64,000 nt of DNA, taken from assembly GCA_900618795.1 (NCBI GenBank), contig UYJD01000013.1:124001-188000 (forward strand). Direction: 5' to 3'. Position numbers and translations under genes: made by a program. Source of the stretch: Cyanodermella asteris. Taxonomy: Eukaryota > Ascomycota > Lecanoromycetes > Ostropales > Stictidaceae. The notes below the pieces were generated by a model. The model had not been told where the DNA came from and did not search any database. It saw only the letters and a program-made list of their open reading frames with translations. Below, one piece after another: positions 32,969 to 42,626 of this stretch; position 1 is the stretch's first letter; the number at the start of each line of letters is the position of its first letter.

Positions 32969-33397
32969 ATGCCTTCTGCCTCGCTTCGCTACGTGACCGT
33001 CAACGGCGGTCCGCCCAATGGCGGCATGCCTTTCAAAAACGAGTCAACTTCGAAGCCATCGTCACCGAGCAAGTCCAAGGCGATGCAGCATTACGTCGTC
33101 CCAGGCGGTCAGCCTCCCAATGGCGGGAAACCTCTCCAGCAATTCAAGAAGGCAACGTCACCTAAAAAGCCGGTCCAGCACTACCTCGTTCCAGGAGGTG
33201 GCCCGCCAAACAGCGGTCTTCCATGGGGTCAAACGTTCCAGAGACCAGCAGCAGCACCAACTGCAGCGGTTGGCAGCCTTGACTGGGTTGCTAATCACCC
33301 CATCTACGGTCTTCCCGCCGGTACCGCTCGCATTGAGGAGCCGCCACCAGCTTACAGCACTTACCGGCAATACACCTTGGAAATCAGCCGTGCTTGA
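32969..33397 (+). CDS. PPNGG-repeat protein, array copy 1
   Basis: Unrecognised family. Intronless, 142 residues, start at ATG 32969, about 260 bp after a TATATAAG box. It contains three copies of a short motif, aromatic-x3-4-GGxPPNxGxP: YVTVNGGPPNGGMP (8-21), HYVVPGGQPPNGGKP (40-54) and HYLVPGGGPPNSGLP (70-84). Linkers with SPSK and SPKK precede copies two and three. A conserved block follows: LDWVANHPIYGLPAG (103-117), then PPAY (125-128), a PPxY WW-domain ligand. There is no cysteine, no signal peptide and no membrane segment, so it is probably a soluble, largely unfolded intracellular protein. The two following genes are its paralogues in the same direction. Confidence 0.8.
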   Translation: MPSASLRYVTVNGGPPNGGMPFKNESTSKPSSPSKSKAMQHYVVPGGQPPNGGKPLQQFKKATSPKKPVQHYLVPGGGPPNSGLPWGQTFQRPAAAPTAAVGSLDWVANHPIYGLPAGTARIEEPPPAYSTYRQYTLEISRA

Positions 33398-34456
33398 TTG
33401 GAGTATCGAAGGTCGCCATTGGCATCGGCATGGGGTCTTGCTGGGTGTCATGGGCAAAAGACATGGAAGATGCTGACGGCGCATCGAAGGTCGCCATCAG
33501 CATTGAACGGGGATTCTTGCCGGGTGTCGTAGGCGAAAAGAGACGACGAAAATGCTGACGGCGCGGTTTTCATTCGTCTCTGCTGGGAAAGGATGGACAT
33601 TAGTATGATTATTTCTTTCATGGGAGCTTTTTCGAGTCTTTTGTCAGAGCTTACCACTTGCGAAGCATGTACTGTCAATGCAACAACATTATTAAACATC
33701 GAGGTGGAGAAACGCAATGACGTTGTGGGCGAGAATTACAAATGCGTGCGGATTAGCAAAACACAATTACATATTATCCGAATTTTTCTCTGCATTGATC
33801 GTGGAATGAGGTGGGCACCATTTGTCGTGAACTGACGTTCAACGTGCTGTTGGGAAGACGTCGTGGATCACTGTGATGTGTCTGTCCTCTTCTGACTGGA
33901 CCGACCGTCGACTTGGTCAGCTGGCTTCCTTGCTCGTCGCGCTCTTTCGACCGGCTGCCTGAACGGGTGAGCCCCTTTATATGAGTCTGCCCTCTGTGTC
34001 GCCTTTTCCAGTTGGAGCCTGTGAGCCTCGTGGCCTCGTGGCCCCCTTTTTGTCACGACCAGGACAACCGCCCCCTGAATACAAAAGAACGACTCGAATG
34101 TCCACGGGGTCTGCCTTTGGTGGAGAATGCCCGAGCGATGCTTCCCCCTTTGTGTTGCCGTGATCAATAGGCAGCATCCAGCATATATTCCTGTATCTTC
34201 CTCTCCGCCGGACTGCTCTTCCTTCCCTCCTTCCCATCATACACGGTCTCAAAAAGCTTGTTGCGGTCACTTCGAAGTTTGCAATCATCCAGTCACCAGT
34301 TCTTCTGCATCCGTGATCGATTCCAACCCTCAACCGGAGCCTCCGCAACCCACCGAAGAGGAAGACACGCTTCGTACAAATCGACATCAATCTTGAACAG
34401 CTTTCCACGTCGATCACCGCTCCACGACACCGTCCGCTCTCAGACACTGCTTCGCC
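33398..34456. promoter_or_regulatory. spacer and promoter between array genes 1 and 2
   Basis: After the duplicated 3' block comes a segment shared with the 3' flanks of copies 2 and 3 (TTATTTCTTTCATGGGAGCTT near 33609, against TTATTTCTTGCTCTGGAGCTT near 35142). The promoter side has GCCTGAACGGGTG (33957) and TATATGAG (33978), both also in front of copy 1, then a block at 34027-34090 shared with copy 3 (CTTTTTGTCACGACCAGGAC), and CATATATTC near 34182 as a possible TATA box. Short frames here are by-products of these conserved blocks. Confidence 0.55.
33403..33562. repeat. tandem duplication just after array gene 1
   Basis: Two adjacent diverged copies, 33403-33480 and 33481-33562, each running from RTATCGAAGGTCGCC-like sequence (second copy GCATCGAAGGTCGCC) through GGGTGTC to ATGCTGACGGC. 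The duplication begins five bases after the stop codon of copy 1, so it lies in its 3' UTR. No equivalent doubling is seen after copies 2 and 3. Confidence 0.75.
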
Positions 34457-34972
34457 ATGGACGACAGACCAGTCCGACATTTCCTCACCGCCAACGGCGT
34501 GCCACCAAACGGTGGTCGTCCCCGCGTCTCGACGCCACAGCCATCGTCGCCACCCAAGACGCCATTGCAGCAACGTTTCGTCGTCCCCGGTGGTAGGCCC
34601 CCAAACGGCGGCTTGCCGTTGAAGTCATCCGTCGAGAAGGCAAAAGAGGAAAGGGGGCTTGAGCCTCGCGAACACTTTGCGACTCGCAACGGCGGCCCGC
34701 CGAATCGGGGCGCACCGCTTGGTTCAAGTGCACCACCGCCACAGCGACCGGCTTCGACGTTATCCCCTGCCTACACCGAACCGGTTGGTGGGGCCACGGC
34801 GTCGGGACCTGCTGTCGGAACGTTGGACTGGTACGCGAACCACCCAATATACAGTCGCCCAGCTGGAGAGGCTCAATCTGCTCCTCCAACGACTTCCGAA
34901 AATGATGCACCTCCCGCTTACACGCGGTACTGGGAGTTCATGGAGGGGATCATTCGGCACGACCGATCGTGA
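34457..34972 (+). CDS. PPNGG-repeat protein, array copy 2
   Basis: Intronless, 171 residues, start MDDRPVRHF at 34457. Three repeat motifs: HFLTANGVPPNGGRP (8-22), RFVVPGGRPPNGGLP (40-54) and HFATRNGGPPNRGAP (73-87). The linker before the second has SSPPKTP. The conserved C-terminal block is LDWYANHPIYSRPAG (123-137), followed by PPAY (152-155) and a longer tail ending IIRHDRS. No cysteine, signal peptide or membrane segment. The linker before the third motif is charged (EKAKEERG), unlike in copy 1. Its flanks share blocks with copies 1 and 3, showing that promoter, gene and 3' flank were duplicated together. Function unknown. Confidence 0.8.
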   Translation: MDDRPVRHFLTANGVPPNGGRPRVSTPQPSSPPKTPLQQRFVVPGGRPPNGGLPLKSSVEKAKEERGLEPREHFATRNGGPPNRGAPLGSSAPPPQRPASTLSPAYTEPVGGATASGPAVGTLDWYANHPIYSRPAGEAQSAPPTTSENDAPPAYTRYWEFMEGIIRHDRS

Positions 34973-35669
34973 GAGTCCCAGAAGAGAGGTTGAACATTGC
35001 CGCGGTAGGTTTCGATGTACGTTTAAAAAAAGTGAAAACAGGAACGAGGTGGGGAAGCTGCTTGAAGTCATCATTTGCATGTCGCGTTGTGGAAGCATAT
35101 TTGAGCGCCATTGCAGTTGCATCTTAAGGAGGTTGTCATGGTTATTTCTTGCTCTGGAGCTTGCTGCTTGCGGGCATGCATTGCTTCTCATATTTTAGCA
35201 TCTCTCAGCTCTGACGATCGTAATGGCGATGTCTTTCAAAACAAGAAAATCGGAAGCATACTTAACGACATATGAGATACACCCATCTGAATAAATTTTG
35301 CGTTGACCGTGAATCGAAATGACATGACATGAAGTAGCGTTCGCTCTCCCTGAACAAGAGACTACTTTGCGAGTTCCGTGACCTCGAGCTCGCTTTTTTG
35401 TCATGACAAGGACGATGGCATCCTGGATGCAGAACAATGGATCCTAACGTGCTGACAGGACTGTTCCTGATTGCGAGTGCCTGATTGATATCGGCCTTGT
35501 ATCGTCTTGTGATCCATAAAAATGACCCAGTATATAGTCGCAGTCCTCTCTCCCAGCTCCTCCTTTCATACCATCACAACACTTCGCCGCCGTCCCCGCC
35601 AAGTTGAGCAAAGTCTGCTCAAGAACACAACGCACCACAAACCTTCGATCATCAGAAATCTCGACCACG
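34973..35669. promoter_or_regulatory. spacer and promoter between array genes 2 and 3
   Basis: The 3' flank of copy 2 (near 35140-35185) matches that of copy 3 (near 36235-36280). The promoter has a block at 35377-35440 like 34027-34090 (TTTTTTGTCATGACAAGGAC), GCCTGA near 35479, and GTATATAG at 35530 as the TATA box, 139 bp before the ATG. No separate gene is supported. Confidence 0.55.
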
Positions 35670-36146
35670 ATGTCTGACAAGAGCATCACCCGGTACTTGA
35701 CAACGAACGGCGGACCACCCAACGGCGGCATGCCGCTGAAACAGCCCAAGCCTGCATCTCCGAAGAAGGCGCCACAGCACTTCATCACTCCTGGTGGTGG
35801 CCCGCCAAACGGCGGCCGTCCGCCCGCAGGTTTCAACTTCGACTCCAAGAGATCTGGCGACGACAAGAAGGCTTCCGACAAAAAAGAATCCGACAAGAAG
35901 CCCAGCCCAGTGAAGCACTACACAGCCCAGGGTGGGAAGCCACCGAACAAAGGTCTTCCGATCAAAAAGCCATCTCCACCACCAGCTTCGATTCCGCTCA
36001 TGCCGTCACCACTGTATTATCGACCGGTAGGTGTGATCATGTCTGCTCCAGCAGCCATTTCCATGTCGTGGTATGCGAATCATCCGATTTACGGGCGGCC
36101 AGCCGGTGCCAATTCCGGATCATCTACTTCAAAGAAAAAGGCATAG
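35670..36146 (+). CDS. PPNGG-repeat protein, array copy 3
   Basis: Intronless, 158 residues, start MSDKSITRY at 35670. Three motifs: YLTTNGGPPNGGMP (9-22), HFITPGGGPPNGGRP (37-51) and HYTAQGGKPPNKGLP (83-97). The linker before the second carries PASPKKAP; the long linker before the third is Lys/Asp/Ser-rich and ends KKPSPVK. The conserved block is MSWYANHPIYGRPAG (132-146). Unlike copies 1 and 2 it lacks PPAY and ends in a basic KKKA. No cysteine, signal peptide or membrane segment. The first motif is nearly identical to that of copy 1, so the copies have diverged mainly in the linkers and tails. Function unknown. Confidence 0.8.
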   Translation: MSDKSITRYLTTNGGPPNGGMPLKQPKPASPKKAPQHFITPGGGPPNGGRPPAGFNFDSKRSGDDKKASDKKESDKKPSPVKHYTAQGGKPPNKGLPIKKPSPPPASIPLMPSPLYYRPVGVIMSAPAAISMSWYANHPIYGRPAGANSGSSTSKKKA

Positions 36147-39100
36147 CTCGTGCTGGAACTGGGAGGATGACGAAGGGATAGCAGAGACTGAGATTGAAAA
36201 CGTGGTGGATTTGGTTGACTTTTGAGGAGGGACATGGGACTTTTTCTTGCTCTGGAGCTCGGTGCCTGCGAGCATGTTGTTTCTAACACATAATTATCTC
36301 TTATCGAGTTTGACAGTCGCGATGGCGTTACCATCGAAGATTCAAAGTAAAAGCACAATGAGCGACTTACATGATCACATTTACCTTAATTTGAACGAAA
36401 CCTCGCGTCGGCCGTACCACGATTGACCTGACGTGACTTTTGCCAGCTCGTAGAGACGGAGTGAGCTAGTGCAATGTATTCTCTTGCACCAACAGTAAAG
36501 CAGATACTGACCTATACCTGCACAGCTATGACACAGCTATTGACAGCATCTCACAAGCCCATCCACAAAAGCCAGCAAAGCATCAGCAAGGCACATTTCA
36601 ACGACGCCAATGCCGATCCCCCTCGCAAGCCAAAGGTACATACAGTAGCCGGTGACAAAAAAGGGGCCGAAAGCCGCCAATACAGGAAATCGATGCGCAA
36701 TCTAGGGGTGACCCCAGACACTCTTATGACGCTCCCCCCCACGAATAAGAACGCATCCCTGGAACGCGCGAGGGGAGGGGGAGAGAAGCGGCGAGGAAAA
36801 GAAAGCAGCAGAGCGGCGTAAGCGGCATGGATTTGGCAGAAGTGGAGTGGAGTTTGCGACCACGTGCGCGCCTGCCGCTCGAGCGTACCAGCCGGCCGTC
36901 TCCTACCCGAGCCTAAAACGTTTCCAGCTTGAAAAGTGCCTGAGAGGTAGGTAGGTCATGGAGGTGATACCGTATACCATGACACGATGACAATTCGATA
37001 GCCCCGAGCTTCGCACTTGAGCGCTTCCAAATAGATCATCATTGTCAGACTGCAGAACTTCCTTCAGCTTCGATTTCGCTTCGATTCGCGACCTTGTGCG
37101 ACTTGGACGACGGAGGGCGGAGCTTCGAATGGAATCCTTCCCCGAGCTGGGAAGCCTCATTTGATGAGGGATGCGGTGCTCTTCGGAGCAAAATGTCTTC
37201 GGAGAGAAGCTGCAAATCAGCTCTGACGCGGGGCTGACTCTTGACACCGAAAATTGTGGTACTGGAAATTCTGCATTACGAGCTGCCATCAGATGTACCA
37301 AGCTTTCTACGTCCATACCTTTTTCGAGTCTCCACGGGTGTTTGTTTCATACTCAGCTACTGGTGTCTGGCGAATAGGACTCAAAAGGAGGAACTGCGAG
37401 GAGATGATCGAACTCTGGGACGATTGGGGGCCGTTGTGGTTTACGGACCTGAATTGTGGAGACACCTTATTTCCTCTACCTACTTACCCACCTACCCGAA
37501 AACGAGCCGCGGCGAAGCGTGATGCCCACCATCATCCCAGCGCCCAGCTGCAGCATGAGATGAAATCATTTTAGAAAACCCGCGAGTCGCAAAGCCCGAA
37601 CCGGCAGGCCCATGTCACGTACTACACAACCCACGCCCCGAGCTTGCCTTGGCTTGCCTTTTGCTTGGCATACACACAGAAGAGAAGTTGTGAGCGGTGG
37701 ACGAAACGCATGAAACGCAGGGAGGGTGGTGAGATGCAGGGATGTGTCATCGGACACGTGGTATGCGAAGAATCCGGGCTGTGGCGCTGGGCGTTGGACC
37801 CGCTAGATGCGCATGGCGGTGGAAAACATGGCAGCATGCGAGCTGGGTAGGCAACCTGCCGATGGATCTGGGCCCTGCAGGCTTGCATTTGAGAGTGCTT
37901 GACGGCACCACGTATCGAGATGCGCCCCTTCTATGCCACGCTTGGACGTGGATGACTGGGAACTGTCCCATTGAGGTCTGCTCGAGGAGCTGTCGTGGAC
38001 TCGGCGCCATGGGCAGGTGCTCAGAGCAAGGACAGGCTTGATCGCCAGCTAGGTATGTGTTTGTAGAGAAGATGTAATTGAACTCGATCGGCAAAATGCA
38101 TTCCAGGTAGGGTTTGATGTTACAGCCACTGAGGTAAGTGTCGTGTAAGGGTCTGACAGCTGCTTGGTTTGCGGATTCAGTTAGCTTAGCAGGGCGATTA
38201 GCTGCATTAGCTGGCCAGCAGGCCAACTGTGGCGTGGAATAGAGGTCCCTTGAGTGGGAGCTCCGCCTGTAATATCGTATCCTCGCCATTCACTGCCCCT
38301 GAAGCCCAAACCTCCCCCAGTCCGTAATCGTTTGATGAAACACCGGCGGTGCGATCTTCATGGATAGCTGCATGGACAAAGAAGCAGCAATCTGGCGAGT
38401 CGATCGTTTGCGGCCTTTGAGCACGCGCAAATCGGGTTTCTGCCGAAGAGCCAATAGTTCCTTTCTCCCAGCCAGTCGAGCTGCCGGCCCCTGGCTCAGG
38501 TACAACTCGCACAGGACGGCACAGGACAGGGACCAGACGATAACGAAGCTGTGCCGTCGACTGACGAACTGACAAAGGCATCACTTGGCCGCTGCACGCA
38601 AGGCTGATGAGACACTCATTTGGAAGACGTACATGGGACATGGTTCGGTTCGGCAGCCTCCTGCTATCCAACAACTCTTAGGACACGCCTACTGATACTA
38701 TCATGCGGCGTTGTTCTCGACTACCTTAGCGATACACCATCATCTCTTCGTGTCGACGTCGTTAGCTGTCAACCCTGTCATCCGGCACCATCATCAAATT
38801 GCGAGCATCACGACGTGTGCTTTGGCTCGCAGAGACCCCTCCAGCTCGTCGCCCGAGCGGTGCATCTCGGAGCTCTCATAGGTCCCAGCGTGCGCTCTCC
38901 ATTTGGCGGCCCGCGGATCAGGTCTACTGGTGCTGATGCGGATGCTGAGGCTGATGTGACAAGGACGAACAGACGAACTTGATCCTGCTGCCCAGTCCGT
39001 TGGCGCGCATGCGACAGGCCCGCCCACCTCTTTAGCTTACCGCTTCGCTGTCAGCAACCATAATCTTGTTCTGATTACACCTGCAAAGCAGACGCCGACG

Positions 39101-39372
39101 CACTGGCTTCCTCTCCACTCTGATATCCTTCCCGAGAGCAGCGTCCCTCAGCGTCGGAGCGTCTCCTGCCCGCGTGTCAAATTCTAAATCCACGGCTCAG
39201 CTAGTGTGCCTGGCCTGTCCGACCCTTTTGACGCCGGCCTCCACCGCACCTTGCTTGCCGCCAGACGTTCCCCACTGCATCCCATCTCCACCCCTGTTCT
39301 GCAGAACCGCTGCCGAAAGACGACCGCTACGAACGACGGGCGACCGCTGTCGACCCAGATGCTGTCGACAGT
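36147..39372. other. Gene-poor intergenic region, 3.2 kb
   Basis: Starts with the conserved 3' flank of array gene 3 (to about 36290). I find no fourth copy of the PPNGG gene. Minus-strand frames at 36903-37316, 37747-38289 and 38207-38674 have no recognisable domain and poor starts. The C-rich 39060-39372 stretch is probably the leader of the next gene. Confidence 0.5.
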
Positions 39373-42066
39373 ATGGCTGCGACCAGCAATCCGTACCGCC
39401 GCAAGCAGGACGTCATTCTAGGCATCGATCTGTCGAACCAACACAGCAGACCGTCTTCGCAAGCAACGTTTGGTCGCTCGGATACCGGTAAGGCGTTGCC
39501 GCCGCTGCCCGCCCCATGCGACCGCAAACTGACCACAAACGCAGTTGGTGGGAGGAGTGTTCGCAACGTTGGTGCAATTCCTGCGCAGATATCGCAGTTT
39601 CAGCAGATACCGGAGCATCGAGCATTGGACCCGCATTACGAGACGAGAAACGACAATGGATATGAGAATGAGGCGCACAAGCTGGCCGATATCCGCAAGG
39701 AGATTGAGAGCGTCTACAACGGCACAGACTACACAACATCGCCCGTGAGCGAGTCTCACGATCGTGACCCGTCCAGTGAAGAAGGGGAAGAAGATGATGA
39801 AGAGGAAGAGTACGATTCGTTGGAAGATGACATGTCCATGTATGCTGGCTCCGTCATGCCGAGGCGCCGACTGCATGAAAGCAAACGGATGGCAGAGATA
39901 CGAAAGGACCACGGGTTGGGGAGAAGTACTTCTGCACTCGGGTTCAGGTCGAATTCATCGGATAGTTCGACAGCGTTACCTTCAAAAGCCGAGCGAATGT
40001 TAGGAATGGTCCCGAAACGTGCCCATTCGACGGCTTTGGCCCCGGCCCCTCGTGTCTCGAAATCGAAAAAGGGCGGACTGGCACCAAAGGCTCAGCGATT
40101 GCTGGGTGTCAGAGCCGACACGATCAGGAAGAGTTCTCGACTTCAACAGGACAAAGGTTTGGTGGACAGCTCTCTCGCTCCTGGAGGAATGACCATGGGG
40201 GGCGGTGCAGAAGTTGAAGACTTCAAGAGGCTTCTTCTCGGTGGGAGAATCACTCGCAGTGCTGGCCGGAAGGCGAACACAGAAAGCGTTAGTGACGCTT
40301 CGTCAATGTCTCGCAGCTCGGTCATGGACTCCCAAACGTCGAGGTCGTCAAGAGAATTGCTTTCGCCTGACGCGGATACCTTGACTTGGACTTCGCCAAA
40401 TTCCACCGCTCCTCCGTGGTTGGGCACGCACCCAGCGTTTAGAAAGAAGGCGTCTATCGACTCAGAGAGCTTCTCTCTCATTTCACCACATACCCTCCTC
40501 GGATCCTCGGCTCCGGTGAATGTTCCAATGTACGCAAACTTCAGCTCTCTAAATGGAACGATGCCAGTTGCTCCTATCGAATTGGATGCCGGGCCAATTG
40601 GTCCACCCTCACCAGTCGAACTTCCGGTTCCGGCTGGAGATATGATCAATCGATCTCTTCCGGACGACGTCCACGAAATGTCGTCTGGCGCGCCATCACC
40701 AAAGTTAGTCAGGCCCCGAACATCGGACAACAGACTTGCCGTACAAAGATCCAGCTCATCTCTGCTTATGAAGGCGTTCTCAAACCGCCCATCCAGTGCC
40801 GATGATGCAGAATCGCCAACATTAGGCGTTCCTCGCAAGCAAGAACGACCTTCCGCAATCTTCGATAATCCTAACGTCTTCGAAATGGCTGGTGATATGC
40901 CAGAAGCATCAGCACCGGCTGCGAATGGTGGTTTCCAGCATAGGCAACTCCTCCACGCCTTCCCATCTCCTCCAACACCTCCTCCGTCCGGGAGATCGAT
41001 TCCCGGAAAAGCAAGTCATTTACAGTACTCATCGTCCGCATCGCCTCCAACGCAATCGCCCTACGCCGCGCCCGAGCGTCCTCTTCCTGCGCTTCCACCT
41101 CAGCGTGCGGTATCTGCCGAAAGTGTGCAGATGAGTGTCGATTTTGACAATGGCCGAGCACGCCAGCAATCAGATGATACACTGCTATCACCACGTTCTG
41201 CAGACGAGCGCTCGCTCATGTCACGGCCCTCAGTACAGAGCATGAGGTCAAATCCAGAAAACGCTCCACCACTAATGGCAAAGTCGGTCCCATCACCCCT
41301 GGCAATGGCTCTGGCAGAAGGCAACCCAATCACAAAAGAAGCCCCTCCGCCCCTACGATCCGCAGGCGACTACCCGCCCACGGCCGAGCAACTAGCCGCC
41401 CAAGCCGAAAAGAGACGTGTCGAACTCTCCGACAAGCACGCACGCGGTCTCACAAACCCAGCTAAGCAAAAAATCATCGACGACGACAACGAGTCAATTC
41501 ACAGACCCTTCTCCTGGCAATCGACCCGCACCACCCGCTCCGTGCGTGTCGAAGAAGACACACCCCCCATGCCCCCACCCCTAGCCCTCAAAATCCCCTC
41601 CGACGCAGTCCGCAAGGCCGCCTCTCACCTCGACCACTCCACCCGCTCCGGCGCCATCACCGCCACGCCGTTGACCGCGACCAGTGCGCGATCTCGTGCT
41701 AGCCGCCTCGAAAAGGCTCTTGGCGAAGCCTTGTCCAAGGAAGGTATGGAGAAAGCGTTGAGCGGTGAGAAGATTGAAGACCTATTTAGGAGTGCGGGTG
41801 CGGAGGAGCTGTTTCTCGATTGTACCGAGGAAAGCCGACGGGAGCTGACGGAGATGGGTGGCTGTGGCTGTGGGGAGGGTACTCTGAGTGGATTGGAGCC
41901 GGGGGAAGATACGGAGGAGGCGAGGAGGGCGGGGTCGAGGGCGAGGGAATTGTTGAAGGATCTGGGGGATTTGCAGAGGGAGGTGGATCAGTTGAGGAAG
42001 TTGTATGCGGAGGGCGGGCCATTGGAGGGTTTGGATTTGAGCAAGATTGGCTCGAGTACCATTTGA
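39373..42066 (+). CDS. large disordered protein of unknown function
   Basis: Intronless, 897 residues, starting MAATSNPYRRKQDVILGIDL. I do not recognise a domain. The chain is mostly low-complexity: an acidic run after residue 130 (SSEEGEEDDEEEEYDSLEDD), basic and serine-rich parts, PPLP-type proline stretches (LPPLPAP, LPALPP), and many Ser/Thr-Pro sites. Short repeated KAERMLGM and KAQRLLGV elements occur in the first third. The best-ordered part is the end, with LEKALGEALSKEGMEKALSGEKIEDLF and a coiled-coil-like ELLKDLGDLQREVDQLRKLY. No membrane segment or signal. It looks like a fungal scaffold or signalling protein regulated by phosphorylation, but this is only inference. It is convergent with SLD2. 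Confidence 0.8.
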   Translation: MAATSNPYRRKQDVILGIDLSNQHSRPSSQATFGRSDTGKALPPLPAPCDRKLTTNAVGGRSVRNVGAIPAQISQFQQIPEHRALDPHYETRNDNGYENEAHKLADIRKEIESVYNGTDYTTSPVSESHDRDPSSEEGEEDDEEEEYDSLEDDMSMYAGSVMPRRRLHESKRMAEIRKDHGLGRSTSALGFRSNSSDSSTALPSKAERMLGMVPKRAHSTALAPAPRVSKSKKGGLAPKAQRLLGVRADTIRKSSRLQQDKGLVDSSLAPGGMTMGGGAEVEDFKRLLLGGRITRSAGRKANTESVSDASSMSRSSVMDSQTSRSSRELLSPDADTLTWTSPNSTAPPWLGTHPAFRKKASIDSESFSLISPHTLLGSSAPVNVPMYANFSSLNGTMPVAPIELDAGPIGPPSPVELPVPAGDMINRSLPDDVHEMSSGAPSPKLVRPRTSDNRLAVQRSSSSLLMKAFSNRPSSADDAESPTLGVPRKQERPSAIFDNPNVFEMAGDMPEASAPAANGGFQHRQLLHAFPSPPTPPPSGRSIPGKASHLQYSSSASPPTQSPYAAPERPLPALPPQRAVSAESVQMSVDFDNGRARQQSDDTLLSPRSADERSLMSRPSVQSMRSNPENAPPLMAKSVPSPLAMALAEGNPITKEAPPPLRSAGDYPPTAEQLAAQAEKRRVELSDKHARGLTNPAKQKIIDDDNESIHRPFSWQSTRTTRSVRVEEDTPPMPPPLALKIPSDAVRKAASHLDHSTRSGAITATPLTATSARSRASRLEKALGEALSKEGMEKALSGEKIEDLFRSAGAEELFLDCTEESRRELTEMGGCGCGEGTLSGLEPGEDTEEARRAGSRARELLKDLGDLQREVDQLRKLYAEGGPLEGLDLSKIGSSTI

Positions 42067-42626
42067 GCCGAGGACGGCTCGATGAGACATGGCCATCGAG
42101 ACGGCTTAGGGAAATGACGTGAGCGGTACTCGTTCAATACCGCATCGCGGACTTTGGGTACAACGATGCACACACACAATTAACGGCCCCGGACTGGCCT
42201 TGAAAGTTCCTTGTTTTTCAAACTTGTACATGCGTTTACGAAAACTCGTCACCTGGAAACGGCGAATTTCTTACATCTCAAAGATATTCGGATTAGAGGC
42301 AAAGCGAGGACTGAAAGTTTCTGCGATATGATTTGAAACTTTCTGGAATAATGTTCGGCGAATTTGAACCACAAACGGCACGGGTGGCCCTGAAATCGTT
42401 CTCCCTCCTTCCTCACAGTTCTTTTCGTCTGATGCCTGCTAGGCTAAAAAATGCTATATACCCCTTCCTTTCGTTTTCGGAGCATGTTTCATCCCAAGTT
42501 CGTTCATTGATCGTGCAGCGTTGTCCCCAAGTGCTTACCCTGCTATGCTTTGCCTTGGCTGCTCTTTGCTATCGTTCCACGGCCGTTTCGTCATTGTACT
42601 CTTCTCACGAGCCGAGATGTCTTGTC
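42067..42626. other. Intergenic, convergent 3' ends
   Basis: 560 bp between the stops of the 897-residue protein and SLD2. No gene or repeat seen. Confidence 0.55.

Noticed and set aside
33868-34573. minus-strand frames of 99 and 198 codons in the PPNGG array, one resembling a frame at 35195-35437
   Set aside because: The likeness between them comes from duplicated promoter blocks, not protein conservation; neither has a domain or a consistent start.
32969-36146. RiPP-type precursor peptides, because of the repeated cores
   Set aside because: No signal peptide, no Kex2-type KR sites between repeats, and no modifying enzymes nearby.
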